The notes beneath the pieces were generated by a model, which made no database searches, was not told the DNA's origin, and worked only from the letters and a program-made list of their open reading frames with translations. From an uncultured Bacteroidota bacterium (GTDB taxonomy: Bacteria; Bacteroidota; Bacteroidia; Flavobacteriales; Flavobacteriaceae), in the NCBI GenBank assembly GCA_902544085.1, contig CACCAP010000002.1, forward strand, positions 183,850-247,849: DNA of 64,000 nucleotides. The letters run 5' to 3'. The translations under genes and the position numbers were made by a program. Numbering within the stretch: position 1 is the first letter of the stretch; every line of letters starts with the position of its first letter. Shown here piece by piece: positions 33,674 through 40,954 of the stretch.

Positions 33674-35391
33674 TGGAAATCAAAAAAACTTCTAAACAAT
33701 ATGATGTAATTATTGTTGGTTCTGGTGCTGGAGGTGGTATGGCTACTAAGGTTTTGTCTGAAGCTGGATTAAAAGTGGCTGTAGTAGAGTCTGGACCCTA
33801 CTATGACCCTGCAAATCCAGATCAAATGACCCAATTAAAGTGGGCATGGCAGTCACCTAGAAGAGGGGCCGGAACTACTAGGCCTTTTGGTGATTTTGAT
33901 CAGGCATACGGAGGTTGGGATATTGATGGCGAACCTTATACTCAAAAAAATGATACCAATTTTAGGTGGTTCCGATCAAGAATGTTGGGTGGAAGAACCA
34001 ATCACTGGGGAAGAATTTCATTAAGATTTGGACCTAATGATTTCAAGAAAAAATCTATGGATGGTTTGGGTGAAGATTGGCCAATCACGTATGAAGATTT
34101 AAGGCCTTACTACGATAAAGTGGATAAATTGATTGGAGTTTTTGGAACCAAAGAAAACTTATATAACGACCCAGATGGTTTCTTTTTACCACCACCTAAA
34201 CCCAGATTGCATGAACTCTACTACATTAAAGCAGCAAGAAAAGCTGATATAAAAGTAATACCCTCAAGGCTTTCTGTTATTACAAAGAGAATTAACAATG
34301 ATAGAGGAGTTTGTTTCTACTGCAATGGTTGCGCCCGAAGTTGTAATGTTTATGCTGATTTTTCATCAGGTTCGTGCTTAATATTTCCTGCCCAGAATGC
34401 TGGAGGTCAGATTGACCTTTATGTTAACTCAATGGTAAGAACAGTTGAAACTAATTTTGAGGGTAAAGCTACTGGAGTATCTTATATTAATAAAGATGAT
34501 GGTAATGAGTATAAGTTAAATGGAAAAGTAGTGGTTTTGGCAGCATCTGCGTGCAGTTCTGCAAGAATTCTTCTCAATTCAAAATCAAAGCAACATCCAA
34601 ATGGCTTGGGCAATAGTAGTGATTTGGTGGGTAAATATCTTCATGATTCAACAGGTGGTGATATGATGGCATTTTTGCCACAGCTCACAAATAGAAAAAT
34701 ATACAATGAGGATGGTGTTGGAGGAATGCATGTTTACTCTCCTTGGTGGCTTGATAATAAAAAATTGGATTTTCCAAGAGGTTATCATATTGAGGTTTGG
34801 GGTGGCATGGGTGCCCCAACTTATGGTACAGGTTTTAATGTGAATCATTTTAATAAATTTTTTGGATTGAAAGCTGGTGGATATGGTGATGTGTTAAGGT
34901 CTGATATGAAAAAATATTACGGATCTACAATTGGATTTTCAGGACGTGGAGAATCAGTAGCAATGAAAAGTAATTATTGTGAAATCGACCCCAATAAGGT
35001 TGATAAATACGGTGTTCCTGTATTGAGATTTAATTATAAATGGACTGATTATGAGATAAAACAAGCAAAACATATGCAGGATACTTTTGAAGAAATTATT
35101 CACAATATGGGTGGTCAACCTTTATGGAATAAGCCTGGTATTGAATCAAATTACGGTCTAACAAAACCTGGTGAAATTATTCATGAGGTTGGTACAACTC
35201 GTATGGGTAAAAACCCGAAAGACTCTGTTGTTGATCAGTTTGAAAGAATGCACGATGTTGATAATGTATTTGTGGTTGATGCTGGGCCTTTTGTTTCACA
35301 GGCAGATAAAAATCCAACATGGACCATTATGGCTTTAGCATGGAGGGCTTCTGACCATATTGTTTCAGAGTTTAAAAAACAAAATTTTTAA
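33673..35391 (+). CDS. GMC-family FAD oxidoreductase with four-cysteine motif
   Basis: This flavoprotein has 572 residues. FAD-binding VGSGAGGGMATKVL at 15-28, the GGRTNHWGR signature (His111), and the C-terminal VGTTRMGKNPKDSVVDQ followed by NPTWTIMALAWRASDHI. A cysteine cluster at Cys214, Cys217, Cys220 and Cys224 (C-x2-C-x2-C-x3-C) resembles the Fe-S-binding insert of FAD-dependent glucose, gluconate and fructose dehydrogenases. There is no signal peptide. Like those enzymes, it probably rides through Tat with the small subunit encoded next. The likely reaction is oxidation of a sugar or glycoside at C3. Confidence 0.92.
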   Translation: MEIKKTSKQYDVIIVGSGAGGGMATKVLSEAGLKVAVVESGPYYDPANPDQMTQLKWAWQSPRRGAGTTRPFGDFDQAYGGWDIDGEPYTQKNDTNFRWFRSRMLGGRTNHWGRISLRFGPNDFKKKSMDGLGEDWPITYEDLRPYYDKVDKLIGVFGTKENLYNDPDGFFLPPPKPRLHELYYIKAARKADIKVIPSRLSVITKRINNDRGVCFYCNGCARSCNVYADFSSGSCLIFPAQNAGGQIDLYVNSMVRTVETNFEGKATGVSYINKDDGNEYKLNGKVVVLAASACSSARILLNSKSKQHPNGLGNSSDLVGKYLHDSTGGDMMAFLPQLTNRKIYNEDGVGGMHVYSPWWLDNKKLDFPRGYHIEVWGGMGAPTYGTGFNVNHFNKFFGLKAGGYGDVLRSDMKKYYGSTIGFSGRGESVAMKSNYCEIDPNKVDKYGVPVLRFNYKWTDYEIKQAKHMQDTFEEIIHNMGGQPLWNKPGIESNYGLTKPGEIIHEVGTTRMGKNPKDSVVDQFERMHDVDNVFVVDAGPFVSQADKNPTWTIMALAWRASDHIVSEFKKQNF

Positions 35392-36095
35392 TGAAAAGAA
35401 GAGATTCAATCAAAACTATAACTCTAGGAGCAATAGGAGCTTCATATTTATTAAATGGTTGTTATGGTGTTACTCAAGAAAAAATAAAGAGGTCTTTAAC
35501 TCGATATAAATACGGTAGAACACCGCAAGAAAAATTATATGATGACAAACTCTTCAGTCAAGAATTTTTTACAGATGAAGAACTGACAATATTGAATAAA
35601 TTATGTAATTTAATTTTACCGCCCAACGATTATGGGTCAATTGAGGAAGCTGAAGTTGTCCAACTAATCGAATTCATGGCCAAAGATATTCCCTCATATC
35701 AAAAACCTTTGAGAGATGGAATTGATTGGATAAATGAACAAAGTGAATTAAATTTTAACCAAAAGTTTATTGATATTTCCGAAAATTCACAGAAGCAGAT
35801 TATTGATAAAATAGCATATTATGATCCCAACCTAGATATGAATGATTTGCCAGACGAAGTTCAATGGTTTAATTTATTACGAAATTTAACCTTAACAGGA
35901 TATTTCACTTCTGAAGTTGGAATTAAAGAACTTGGTTATAAAGGAAATAGTCCAAATGTCTGGGATGGAGTCCCCCAAGAGGTGTTGGATGACCATGGTT
36001 TAAGTTATGACGAAGAATGGTTGTCAAAATTTGTAGATCAATCAAAAAGACTTGACACTGCAAAATGGGATGAAGATGGTAATTTAATCTCATAA
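35391..36095 (+). CDS. Gluconate 2-dehydrogenase subunit 3-family protein, Tat signal
   Basis: The protein has 234 residues. MKRRDSIKTITLGAIGASYLLNGC is a Tat signal ending in a possible lipobox (Cys24). The body shows ELTILNKLCNLILPPNDYGS, FIDISENSQKQIIDKIA and the YFTSEVGIKELGYKGNSPN segment of the subunit-3 family. It is the small partner that carries the GMC subunit across the membrane. ATG overlaps the GMC stop by one base. A terminator follows at once. No cytochrome c subunit is encoded nearby, so electrons from the complex must go to another acceptor. Confidence 0.88.
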   Translation: MKRRDSIKTITLGAIGASYLLNGCYGVTQEKIKRSLTRYKYGRTPQEKLYDDKLFSQEFFTDEELTILNKLCNLILPPNDYGSIEEAEVVQLIEFMAKDIPSYQKPLRDGIDWINEQSELNFNQKFIDISENSQKQIIDKIAYYDPNLDMNDLPDEVQWFNLLRNLTLTGYFTSEVGIKELGYKGNSPNVWDGVPQEVLDDHGLSYDEEWLSKFVDQSKRLDTAKWDEDGNLIS

Positions 36096-36122
36096 AAAAA
36101 GCCGCATTAAACGGCTTTTTTT
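36094..36122. terminator. Bidirectional intrinsic terminator
   Basis: An 11-bp perfect stem (36094-36104 with 36112-36122) with a 7-base loop, A-run on one arm and T-run on the other. It ends the 3-keto-sugar operon and also lies 30 bases after the stop of the convergent AhpD-like gene. Confidence 0.85.
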
Positions 36123-36151
36123 ATGGCTTAAATTTTATTTAAATATAAAAA

Positions 36152-36559
36152 TTACAATCCTATAGCTTTATTAAATTCTTCATCAGTAAATTCATTTCCG
36201 TAAAGAAGAGTTGAAAATCTATTAACTTCTGCAGCAATTTGAACAGCTGCCTTGATTTCTTCATCAGTTACTCCAACTCTCTTAGCAAAAATGATCTGTG
36301 CTTTTATACAATATTCACATTTTATTGCCGCTGATGCAGAGATTGCTGCAAGTCTCGCCTCTTTCGTTGTGGTGGGTCCCGATGAAAAAAGCTTATTCCA
36401 ATCAGTAAAATATTTAGCTGCTTCAGATGCAATTGATTTTGGATACATTCTATTAAATGGACTTTTTTCAAGAAATTCCTGATAGTTTGATTCGTCAGTT
36501 TGCCCTAATGCATTTAATGATATAAATGCAAAAACAATTATTAAGATATTTTTTTTCAT
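36152..36559 (-). CDS. Secreted carboxymuconolactone decarboxylase/AhpD-like protein
   Basis: The protein has 135 residues. The signal peptide is MKKNILIIVFAFISLNALGQ. The helical AhpD domain shows TKEARLAAISASAAIKCEYCIKAQ. The redox pair is Cys81-x-x-Cys84. In AhpD the downstream position is His (C-x-x-C-x-x-x-H), but here it is Gln88. The export signal is unusual for this mostly cytosolic family. It may be a thiol oxidoreductase in the periplasm. It lies alone, after the tRNA-Phe gene and its terminator. Confidence 0.83.
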   Translation of the reverse strand: MKKNILIIVFAFISLNALGQTDESNYQEFLEKSPFNRMYPKSIASEAAKYFTDWNKLFSSGPTTTKEARLAAISASAAIKCEYCIKAQIIFAKRVGVTDEEIKAAVQIAAEVNRFSTLLYGNEFTDEEFNKAIGL

Positions 36560-36588
36560 TTTTTTTTAAATTAATTATAGTTAAATGT

Positions 36589-36616
36589 AAAAAAAAAGCC
36601 CCAATTTTTGGGGCTT
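36589..36616 (-). terminator. Terminator of tRNA-Phe
   Basis: On the minus strand a 7-bp stem (36610-36616 with 36596-36602), 7-base loop, then a run of T residues to about 36589. It starts 5 bases after the tRNA 3' end. Confidence 0.88.
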
Positions 36617-36620
36617 AAAG

Positions 36621-36693
36621 TGGTACCTCGCAGAATCGAACTGCGGACACAAGGATTTTCAGTCCTTTGCTCTACCAACTGAGCTAAGGTACC
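36621..36693 (-). tRNA. tRNA-Phe (GAA)
   Basis: This 73-nt gene has acceptor stem GGTACCT/AGGTACC and a D-arm with AGTTGGTAGA. The anticodon loop CTGAAAA has anticodon GAA, and the T-arm is CGCAG-TTCGATT-CTGCG. CCA is not encoded, as usual in Bacteroidetes. It stands alone with a well-formed promoter 18 bases upstream and its own terminator. Confidence 0.98.
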
Positions 36694-36710
36694 ATTGCAT
36701 TTTAGCACAG

Positions 36711-36743
36711 CAAATATAAACGTTTTACTAGATATTAAACAAA
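36711..36743 (-). promoter_or_regulatory. Promoter of tRNA-Phe
   Basis: On the minus strand TTG (36740-36742), 21 bases, then TATATTTG (36711-36718), an exact Bacteroidetes promoter. The start site would fall near 36706, about 13 bases before the mature tRNA. The same spacing and -7 sequence occur before tRNA-Leu at 47164-47195. Confidence 0.75.
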
Positions 36744-36777
36744 TTGCTAAAAACTTGTTTAATTTTACCATTGCTCG

Positions 36778-37494
36778 ATGAATTTATTAATTGACATAGG
36801 TAACTCAAACTCTAAAATTGCAATAACAAAAGATTATACAATTATCAAAGAAATTAATTCCTCAAGTATACCTATTGAAAAAATAAAGGAATTATTTTCC
36901 AATTTTAAAATTACTCATTCTTCAATATCAAATGTTTCAGCTACAGATATTGAACTGATTGATTTTTTAAAAAAAAATAGCTGCTTTTTTGACTTAAAAA
37001 AGAATAATGACTTACCATTTAAAAATCCCTACAAAGAAGGTCTAGTTGGAGACGATCGTTTGGCCTTAGTTTGTGCTGCCCACAAAGATTATCCCAATGA
37101 AAATGTCTTAATTATTGATATTGGAACTTGTATAACGTATGATGTTAAAACAAAAAATAATGAATATTTGGCAGGTGGAATATCGCCAGGTTTAGGTTTG
37201 AGATATGAATCCATTAGCCAAAAAGCATTTTTAATAAAAAAAATCAAACCAAGTTATCCTAAAAACATGAAAGCATTTGATACTGAATCATCTGTTAATA
37301 TTGGGACTCTTTTGGGTACTCAGCTTGAGATTGAGGGTTTTATAAAAAAATATTCAACCAAATACGATGATTTAAAAGTAATTATAACTGGAGGGGATTC
37401 AAATTTCTTGTCAGGTAAGATAAAAAACACCATATTTACAACTTCAAATTATGTTTTCAAAGGTCTAGAATTCCTTATAGAGGCAAACAAATAA
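36778..37494 (+). CDS. coaX: Type III pantothenate kinase
   Basis: This enzyme phosphorylates pantothenate in the first step of coenzyme A synthesis. It has 238 residues and ASKHA fold, with LIDIGNSNSKIAI at the N-terminus, VGDDRLALVCAAHKDYP, IDIGTCITYDV (about 117-127) and GGISPGLGLRYESI. It is the first gene of a plus-strand run (coaX to lptC) typical of Flavobacteriia. A near-match promoter TAATTTTA lies about 10 bases upstream of the ATG. Confidence 0.93.
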   Translation: MNLLIDIGNSNSKIAITKDYTIIKEINSSSIPIEKIKELFSNFKITHSSISNVSATDIELIDFLKKNSCFFDLKKNNDLPFKNPYKEGLVGDDRLALVCAAHKDYPNENVLIIDIGTCITYDVKTKNNEYLAGGISPGLGLRYESISQKAFLIKKIKPSYPKNMKAFDTESSVNIGTLLGTQLEIEGFIKKYSTKYDDLKVIITGGDSNFLSGKIKNTIFTTSNYVFKGLEFLIEANK

Positions 37495-37495
37495 C

Positions 37496-38749
37496 ATGAA
37501 CAAAATTTCATTGCTTTTTATCATTTTATTTATTCAGCTGGGGTTTGCTCAAAAATCAAGTTATTCTCCTTACTCTTATTTTGGCGTAGGAGAAACTAAT
37601 TTTTCAGCAACTGCTGAAAATAAAATGATGGGAGGCAATACTTCATATTATGATAGTGTGTCCGTAAACCTTAATGTTCCTGCATCGCTTTCCAAGCTAA
37701 GATTTGTCAATTATTCAGTTGGTATTAATCTTAAAACCAACAGATATGAGGTGGTGGAAAGTAATGTAAAAACAACTACTGCGAGCCTCAATTACTTATC
37801 TGTTTCTGTTCCTACGAAGATTTTGGGTTTTAACTTTGGGCTAAAACCAAATACGTCTGTTGGTTATCTTCTCGAATCAATGGACGAATCTACAGATCCA
37901 GTTACCAACAATAGATACGATGGTAATGGGGGTATAAATAGTGCATTTGTTGGTGTTGGTTTTGAGTTATTTAAAAATTTTGGTTTGGGTATTAGCTCAT
38001 CATATTCTTTCGGAAATTTAAACCATTATCATTCAAGAATTTTAACAGATATTGAACTTTTTACAAGAGTTACAAGTGAATCATCATTGAGTGGAATTTC
38101 TTATAATTTTTCAGCAGTTTTTCAACAAAAATTTAGAAATAACATTCAAATATATAGCTCATTTGTTCATCAACCAGAGTCAACATTAAATTCAAAAAAC
38201 AAACAGTTAATTGCAACTTTGAAATCAGACGGAGGTTTTGGGGGTGATGTAGAGAATATTGATTTATCATTAAATGGAAAGGATGAAACAAAAATTAGTA
38301 TTCCCAGTTTTTCAAGTTTTGGATTTGGGTTTGGTGAGGATAAAAAATGGTTTTTTGGTTTTAATCTCAAGTCAGTTAGTGGTAGTGGTTATAGAAATGA
38401 ATTGATGGCTCTAGATAATGTGAATTTTAATAAATACAAAGTTTATTCAACAGGTGGTTTTTATTTACCAAAATATGACTCCTTTACAAGCTTTTTTGAC
38501 AGAGTAACATATAGATTTGGGTTAAAATACATCGATGGAGGGTTAGAAGTTAATCAACAGCCCATCAAGGACTTTGGTATAAATTTTGGTTTAGGTATAC
38601 CAGTGGGCAGAATATCTAAAGCAAATATAGGTTTCGAGATTGGTCAAAGAGGTAAAAACAGTTTTGGTTTAATAAAAGAAAATTACCTCAATTTTATGGT
38701 CGGTGTATCACTCAATGATTTGTGGTTTATCAAATCCATGTATAATTAA
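37496..38749 (+). CDS. Outer-membrane beta-barrel protein of unknown function
   Basis: The protein has 417 residues. A signal peptide (FIILFIQLGFAQ, cleavage near 19) is followed by YSPYSYFGVGETNF, a common N-terminus of flavobacterial barrel proteins. Alternating aromatic and Gly or Ser strands run through the body, with terminal strand LNFMVGVSLNDLWFIKSMYN. It is probably a porin or FadL-type channel. The gene follows coaX after 1 base and precedes a TPR gene, within the conserved coaX-to-lptC block. The cargo is unknown. Confidence 0.75.
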   Translation: MNKISLLFIILFIQLGFAQKSSYSPYSYFGVGETNFSATAENKMMGGNTSYYDSVSVNLNVPASLSKLRFVNYSVGINLKTNRYEVVESNVKTTTASLNYLSVSVPTKILGFNFGLKPNTSVGYLLESMDESTDPVTNNRYDGNGGINSAFVGVGFELFKNFGLGISSSYSFGNLNHYHSRILTDIELFTRVTSESSLSGISYNFSAVFQQKFRNNIQIYSSFVHQPESTLNSKNKQLIATLKSDGGFGGDVENIDLSLNGKDETKISIPSFSSFGFGFGEDKKWFFGFNLKSVSGSGYRNELMALDNVNFNKYKVYSTGGFYLPKYDSFTSFFDRVTYRFGLKYIDGGLEVNQQPIKDFGINFGLGIPVGRISKANIGFEIGQRGKNSFGLIKENYLNFMVGVSLNDLWFIKSMYN

Positions 38750-38751
38750 AT

Positions 38752-40131
38752 ATGAAGAAGATTGTTTTTTTAATTTTTTTAATTTCTCTTACAAGCTTGA
38801 ATTCTCAATCAAATATTGATTGCAACTCTAACCTTTCAATTTTTGCTGAATACTATAAAGTAAAAAATTTTGATGCAGCCTATGAACCATGGATGTCTGT
38901 TCGAAAAGACTGTCCAAAAATAAACCCAGCAATTTATTTTCAAGGTTCTAGAATGCTGGAAGATTTTATTAAGAAATCAGACGGTGAACAAAAAAAATCT
39001 TATCAACAAGATTTGTTGAATTTGTATGATGAGTGGCTTGTAAATTTTCCTGCCTACAACGGTCGCTCAATAGTGGGTCAAATTATATCTAACAAAGCAC
39101 AAAAAATGATTGATTACAAACTTGCCTCAAATAATGAGATTTTTGAAATTTTCGAAAAAGCATATCAAACTGATCCTGTAAGTTTTGACGATCCAAAACC
39201 ACTTTACAATTATTTTAAGACTTATTTTCAGCTTTATAAACAAGGTGATAACGGAATCACATTAAATCAAATTTTTAATAAATATGAAGAATTGTCAGAA
39301 AGATTCAATTCAATAATTGATCAATATTCGAAACAGATCGATATAATTATAAATAAAGAAAATTCTGGAGTTGCATTAACATCAAGAGAAAAAAGAAATA
39401 AAAGAGCGTATGAAATCAATTCCAATGCTTCTAACATATACTTAAGAAATTTAAATGCTATTATAGCTAAGGAATCGACCTGTGAAAATTTAATTCCACT
39501 TTACAGAAAAAATTTAGAGGAAAATAAGACTAATCCAGTTTGGTTAAATAGGGCTGCAAGCAGAATGGATAGCAAAGAATGCTCGGATGATCCTCTATTT
39601 GTGGTTTTGGTTGAGCTTTTACATAATTTGAATCCATCTGCTAACTCGGCTTATTATCTTGGTTTGTTAAATGATAAGAAAAATAATAGTGAGGAAGCAT
39701 TAAAGTTTTATAATGAGTCTATAGAACTTGAAACTGATAACATAAAAAAAGCACGAATTCTTTATAAAATTGCTACAAAATTTAAAAATACAAAACAGTT
39801 TTTCAGATCAAGAAACTATGCAAGACGTGCATTAGAATTTCAACCATCAATGGGAAGGGCACATCTTCTAATTGCTAATTTATACGCAAGTAGTGCAAAT
39901 GGTTGTGGAAAAACTCAGTTTGAAAAAAGGTCGGTTTATTGGCTGGCGGAAAGGGAGGCTAGGAAAGCTGCCTCAATTGATGCCACAATTAGAAAAACTG
40001 CCATTAAAGCAGCTGAAAGCTATTCGGGAAGAGCACCTTCCAAAACTGATATTTTTACTGAAGGAAATTCAGGTAAAGTAATAACATTTGACTGTTGGAT
40101 TGGGCTGTCAGTTACCGTTCCAACATTGTAA
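38752..40131 (+). CDS. Periplasmic tetratricopeptide-repeat protein
   Basis: The protein has 459 residues. The signal peptide ends near SLNSQ. The protein is mostly helical, with TPR-like pairs in the C-terminal third (SAYYLGLLNDKKNNSEEALKFY, ARILYKIATKF, RNYARRALEFQPSMGRAH). It ends in GKVITFDCWIGLSVTVPTL. TPR proteins mediate protein contacts. Within the block it sits between an outer-membrane barrel gene and lptC, so a role in outer-membrane assembly or transport is plausible but not shown. Confidence 0.78.
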   Translation: MKKIVFLIFLISLTSLNSQSNIDCNSNLSIFAEYYKVKNFDAAYEPWMSVRKDCPKINPAIYFQGSRMLEDFIKKSDGEQKKSYQQDLLNLYDEWLVNFPAYNGRSIVGQIISNKAQKMIDYKLASNNEIFEIFEKAYQTDPVSFDDPKPLYNYFKTYFQLYKQGDNGITLNQIFNKYEELSERFNSIIDQYSKQIDIIINKENSGVALTSREKRNKRAYEINSNASNIYLRNLNAIIAKESTCENLIPLYRKNLEENKTNPVWLNRAASRMDSKECSDDPLFVVLVELLHNLNPSANSAYYLGLLNDKKNNSEEALKFYNESIELETDNIKKARILYKIATKFKNTKQFFRSRNYARRALEFQPSMGRAHLLIANLYASSANGCGKTQFEKRSVYWLAEREARKAASIDATIRKTAIKAAESYSGRAPSKTDIFTEGNSGKVITFDCWIGLSVTVPTL

Positions 40132-40134
40132 TTA

Positions 40135-40668
40135 ATGTTTAGAGTAATTCTTTTTTTTCTCATAACGTTAAATTTTTCGTGTAAAAATGATTTGAATAGT
40201 ATCATTGATATCAATAAGTTTTCAAAAACACCGGCAGCAATAACCGAAAATTTTGTTTTAAAATATACTGATTCAGCCCTGACTCGTGCAATTTTGGATT
40301 CTCCACTAAATATTGACTACACAAATCAAAAATTTCCATATTCAGAATTTCCTGAAGGATTAAATATTAAATTTTATGAAAACCAAGGTGATTCTACAAA
40401 TATTTCTGCTGACTATGGAATTGTTTATTATAAAACTAAAATGGTTAGTTTAGTTGGTAGTGTAATTATTGAGACTTCTGACGGAAATAATATTAAATCC
40501 AGTCAGATATATTGGGACCCGGAGCAGGAGTGGTTATTTACTGAAGAAAATATTGTTTTTTCAAGTGATGAATATGACATTAATGCTAAAATGCTTGATG
40601 CTGACAGATCATTTAAATTATTAAAAACTGGACAACTCAATGGAAATTTTTTATTCGATGATAACTAA
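40135..40668 (+). CDS. lptC: LPS export protein LptC
   Basis: The protein has 177 residues with an N-terminal membrane/lipoprotein segment (LFFLITLNFSCKN). The LptC beta-jellyroll shows FYENQGDSTNISADYGIVYYKTKMVSLVGSVIIET, where the Y-Y-x-x-x-x-x-x-x-x-x-G-x-V pattern is typical, then IYWDPEQEWLFTEENIVF. LptC is the periplasmic bridge component that takes LPS from the LptBFG transporter. The gene lies 3 bases after the TPR gene. Confidence 0.85.
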   Translation: MFRVILFFLITLNFSCKNDLNSIIDINKFSKTPAAITENFVLKYTDSALTRAILDSPLNIDYTNQKFPYSEFPEGLNIKFYENQGDSTNISADYGIVYYKTKMVSLVGSVIIETSDGNNIKSSQIYWDPEQEWLFTEENIVFSSDEYDINAKMLDADRSFKLLKTGQLNGNFLFDDN

Positions 40669-40674
40669 TTTATT

Positions 40675-40869
40675 ATGAAATATCATAAGATTTCAGAATT
40701 CGCATATTTAACCATTTCAATCGTAGTTTTTTTTGATATAATTTTTCTAAAACAGACTGTTGATGGAAATGTCCCTCTTTTAATATTAGGTGTTCTTTCT
40801 TTTTTAATGTTCCTTTTTAGAAGGCATTATAGGAAAAAATTTAATAACAGAAAGAATTCCAATCAATAA
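40675..40869 (+). CDS. Small two-helix membrane protein
   Basis: The protein has 64 residues with hydrophobic segments at about 9-26 and 32-48, ending in a basic tail (RRHYRKKFNNRKNSNQ). No family function is known. It lies 6 bases after lptC, and similar small membrane ORFs are common at this place. I would expect a CNNM/hemolysin-type gene next in related genomes, and none is found here before the PpiD-like gene. Confidence 0.7.
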   Translation: MKYHKISEFAYLTISIVVFFDIIFLKQTVDGNVPLLILGVLSFLMFLFRRHYRKKFNNRKNSNQ

Positions 40870-40954
40870 ATTCTGAACGAGCGAGCACTCTTTAAATAAT
40901 TCTTTCATTGTACTTATGATAGATATTTGTATTTTCGTCATCTAAATTTTTTTT

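Noticed and set aside
40870..40954. A terminator after the small membrane protein or a promoter before the PpiD-like gene
   Set aside because: The 85-base gap has GATATTTG, one mismatch from the consensus, and no convincing hairpin, so neither is claimed.
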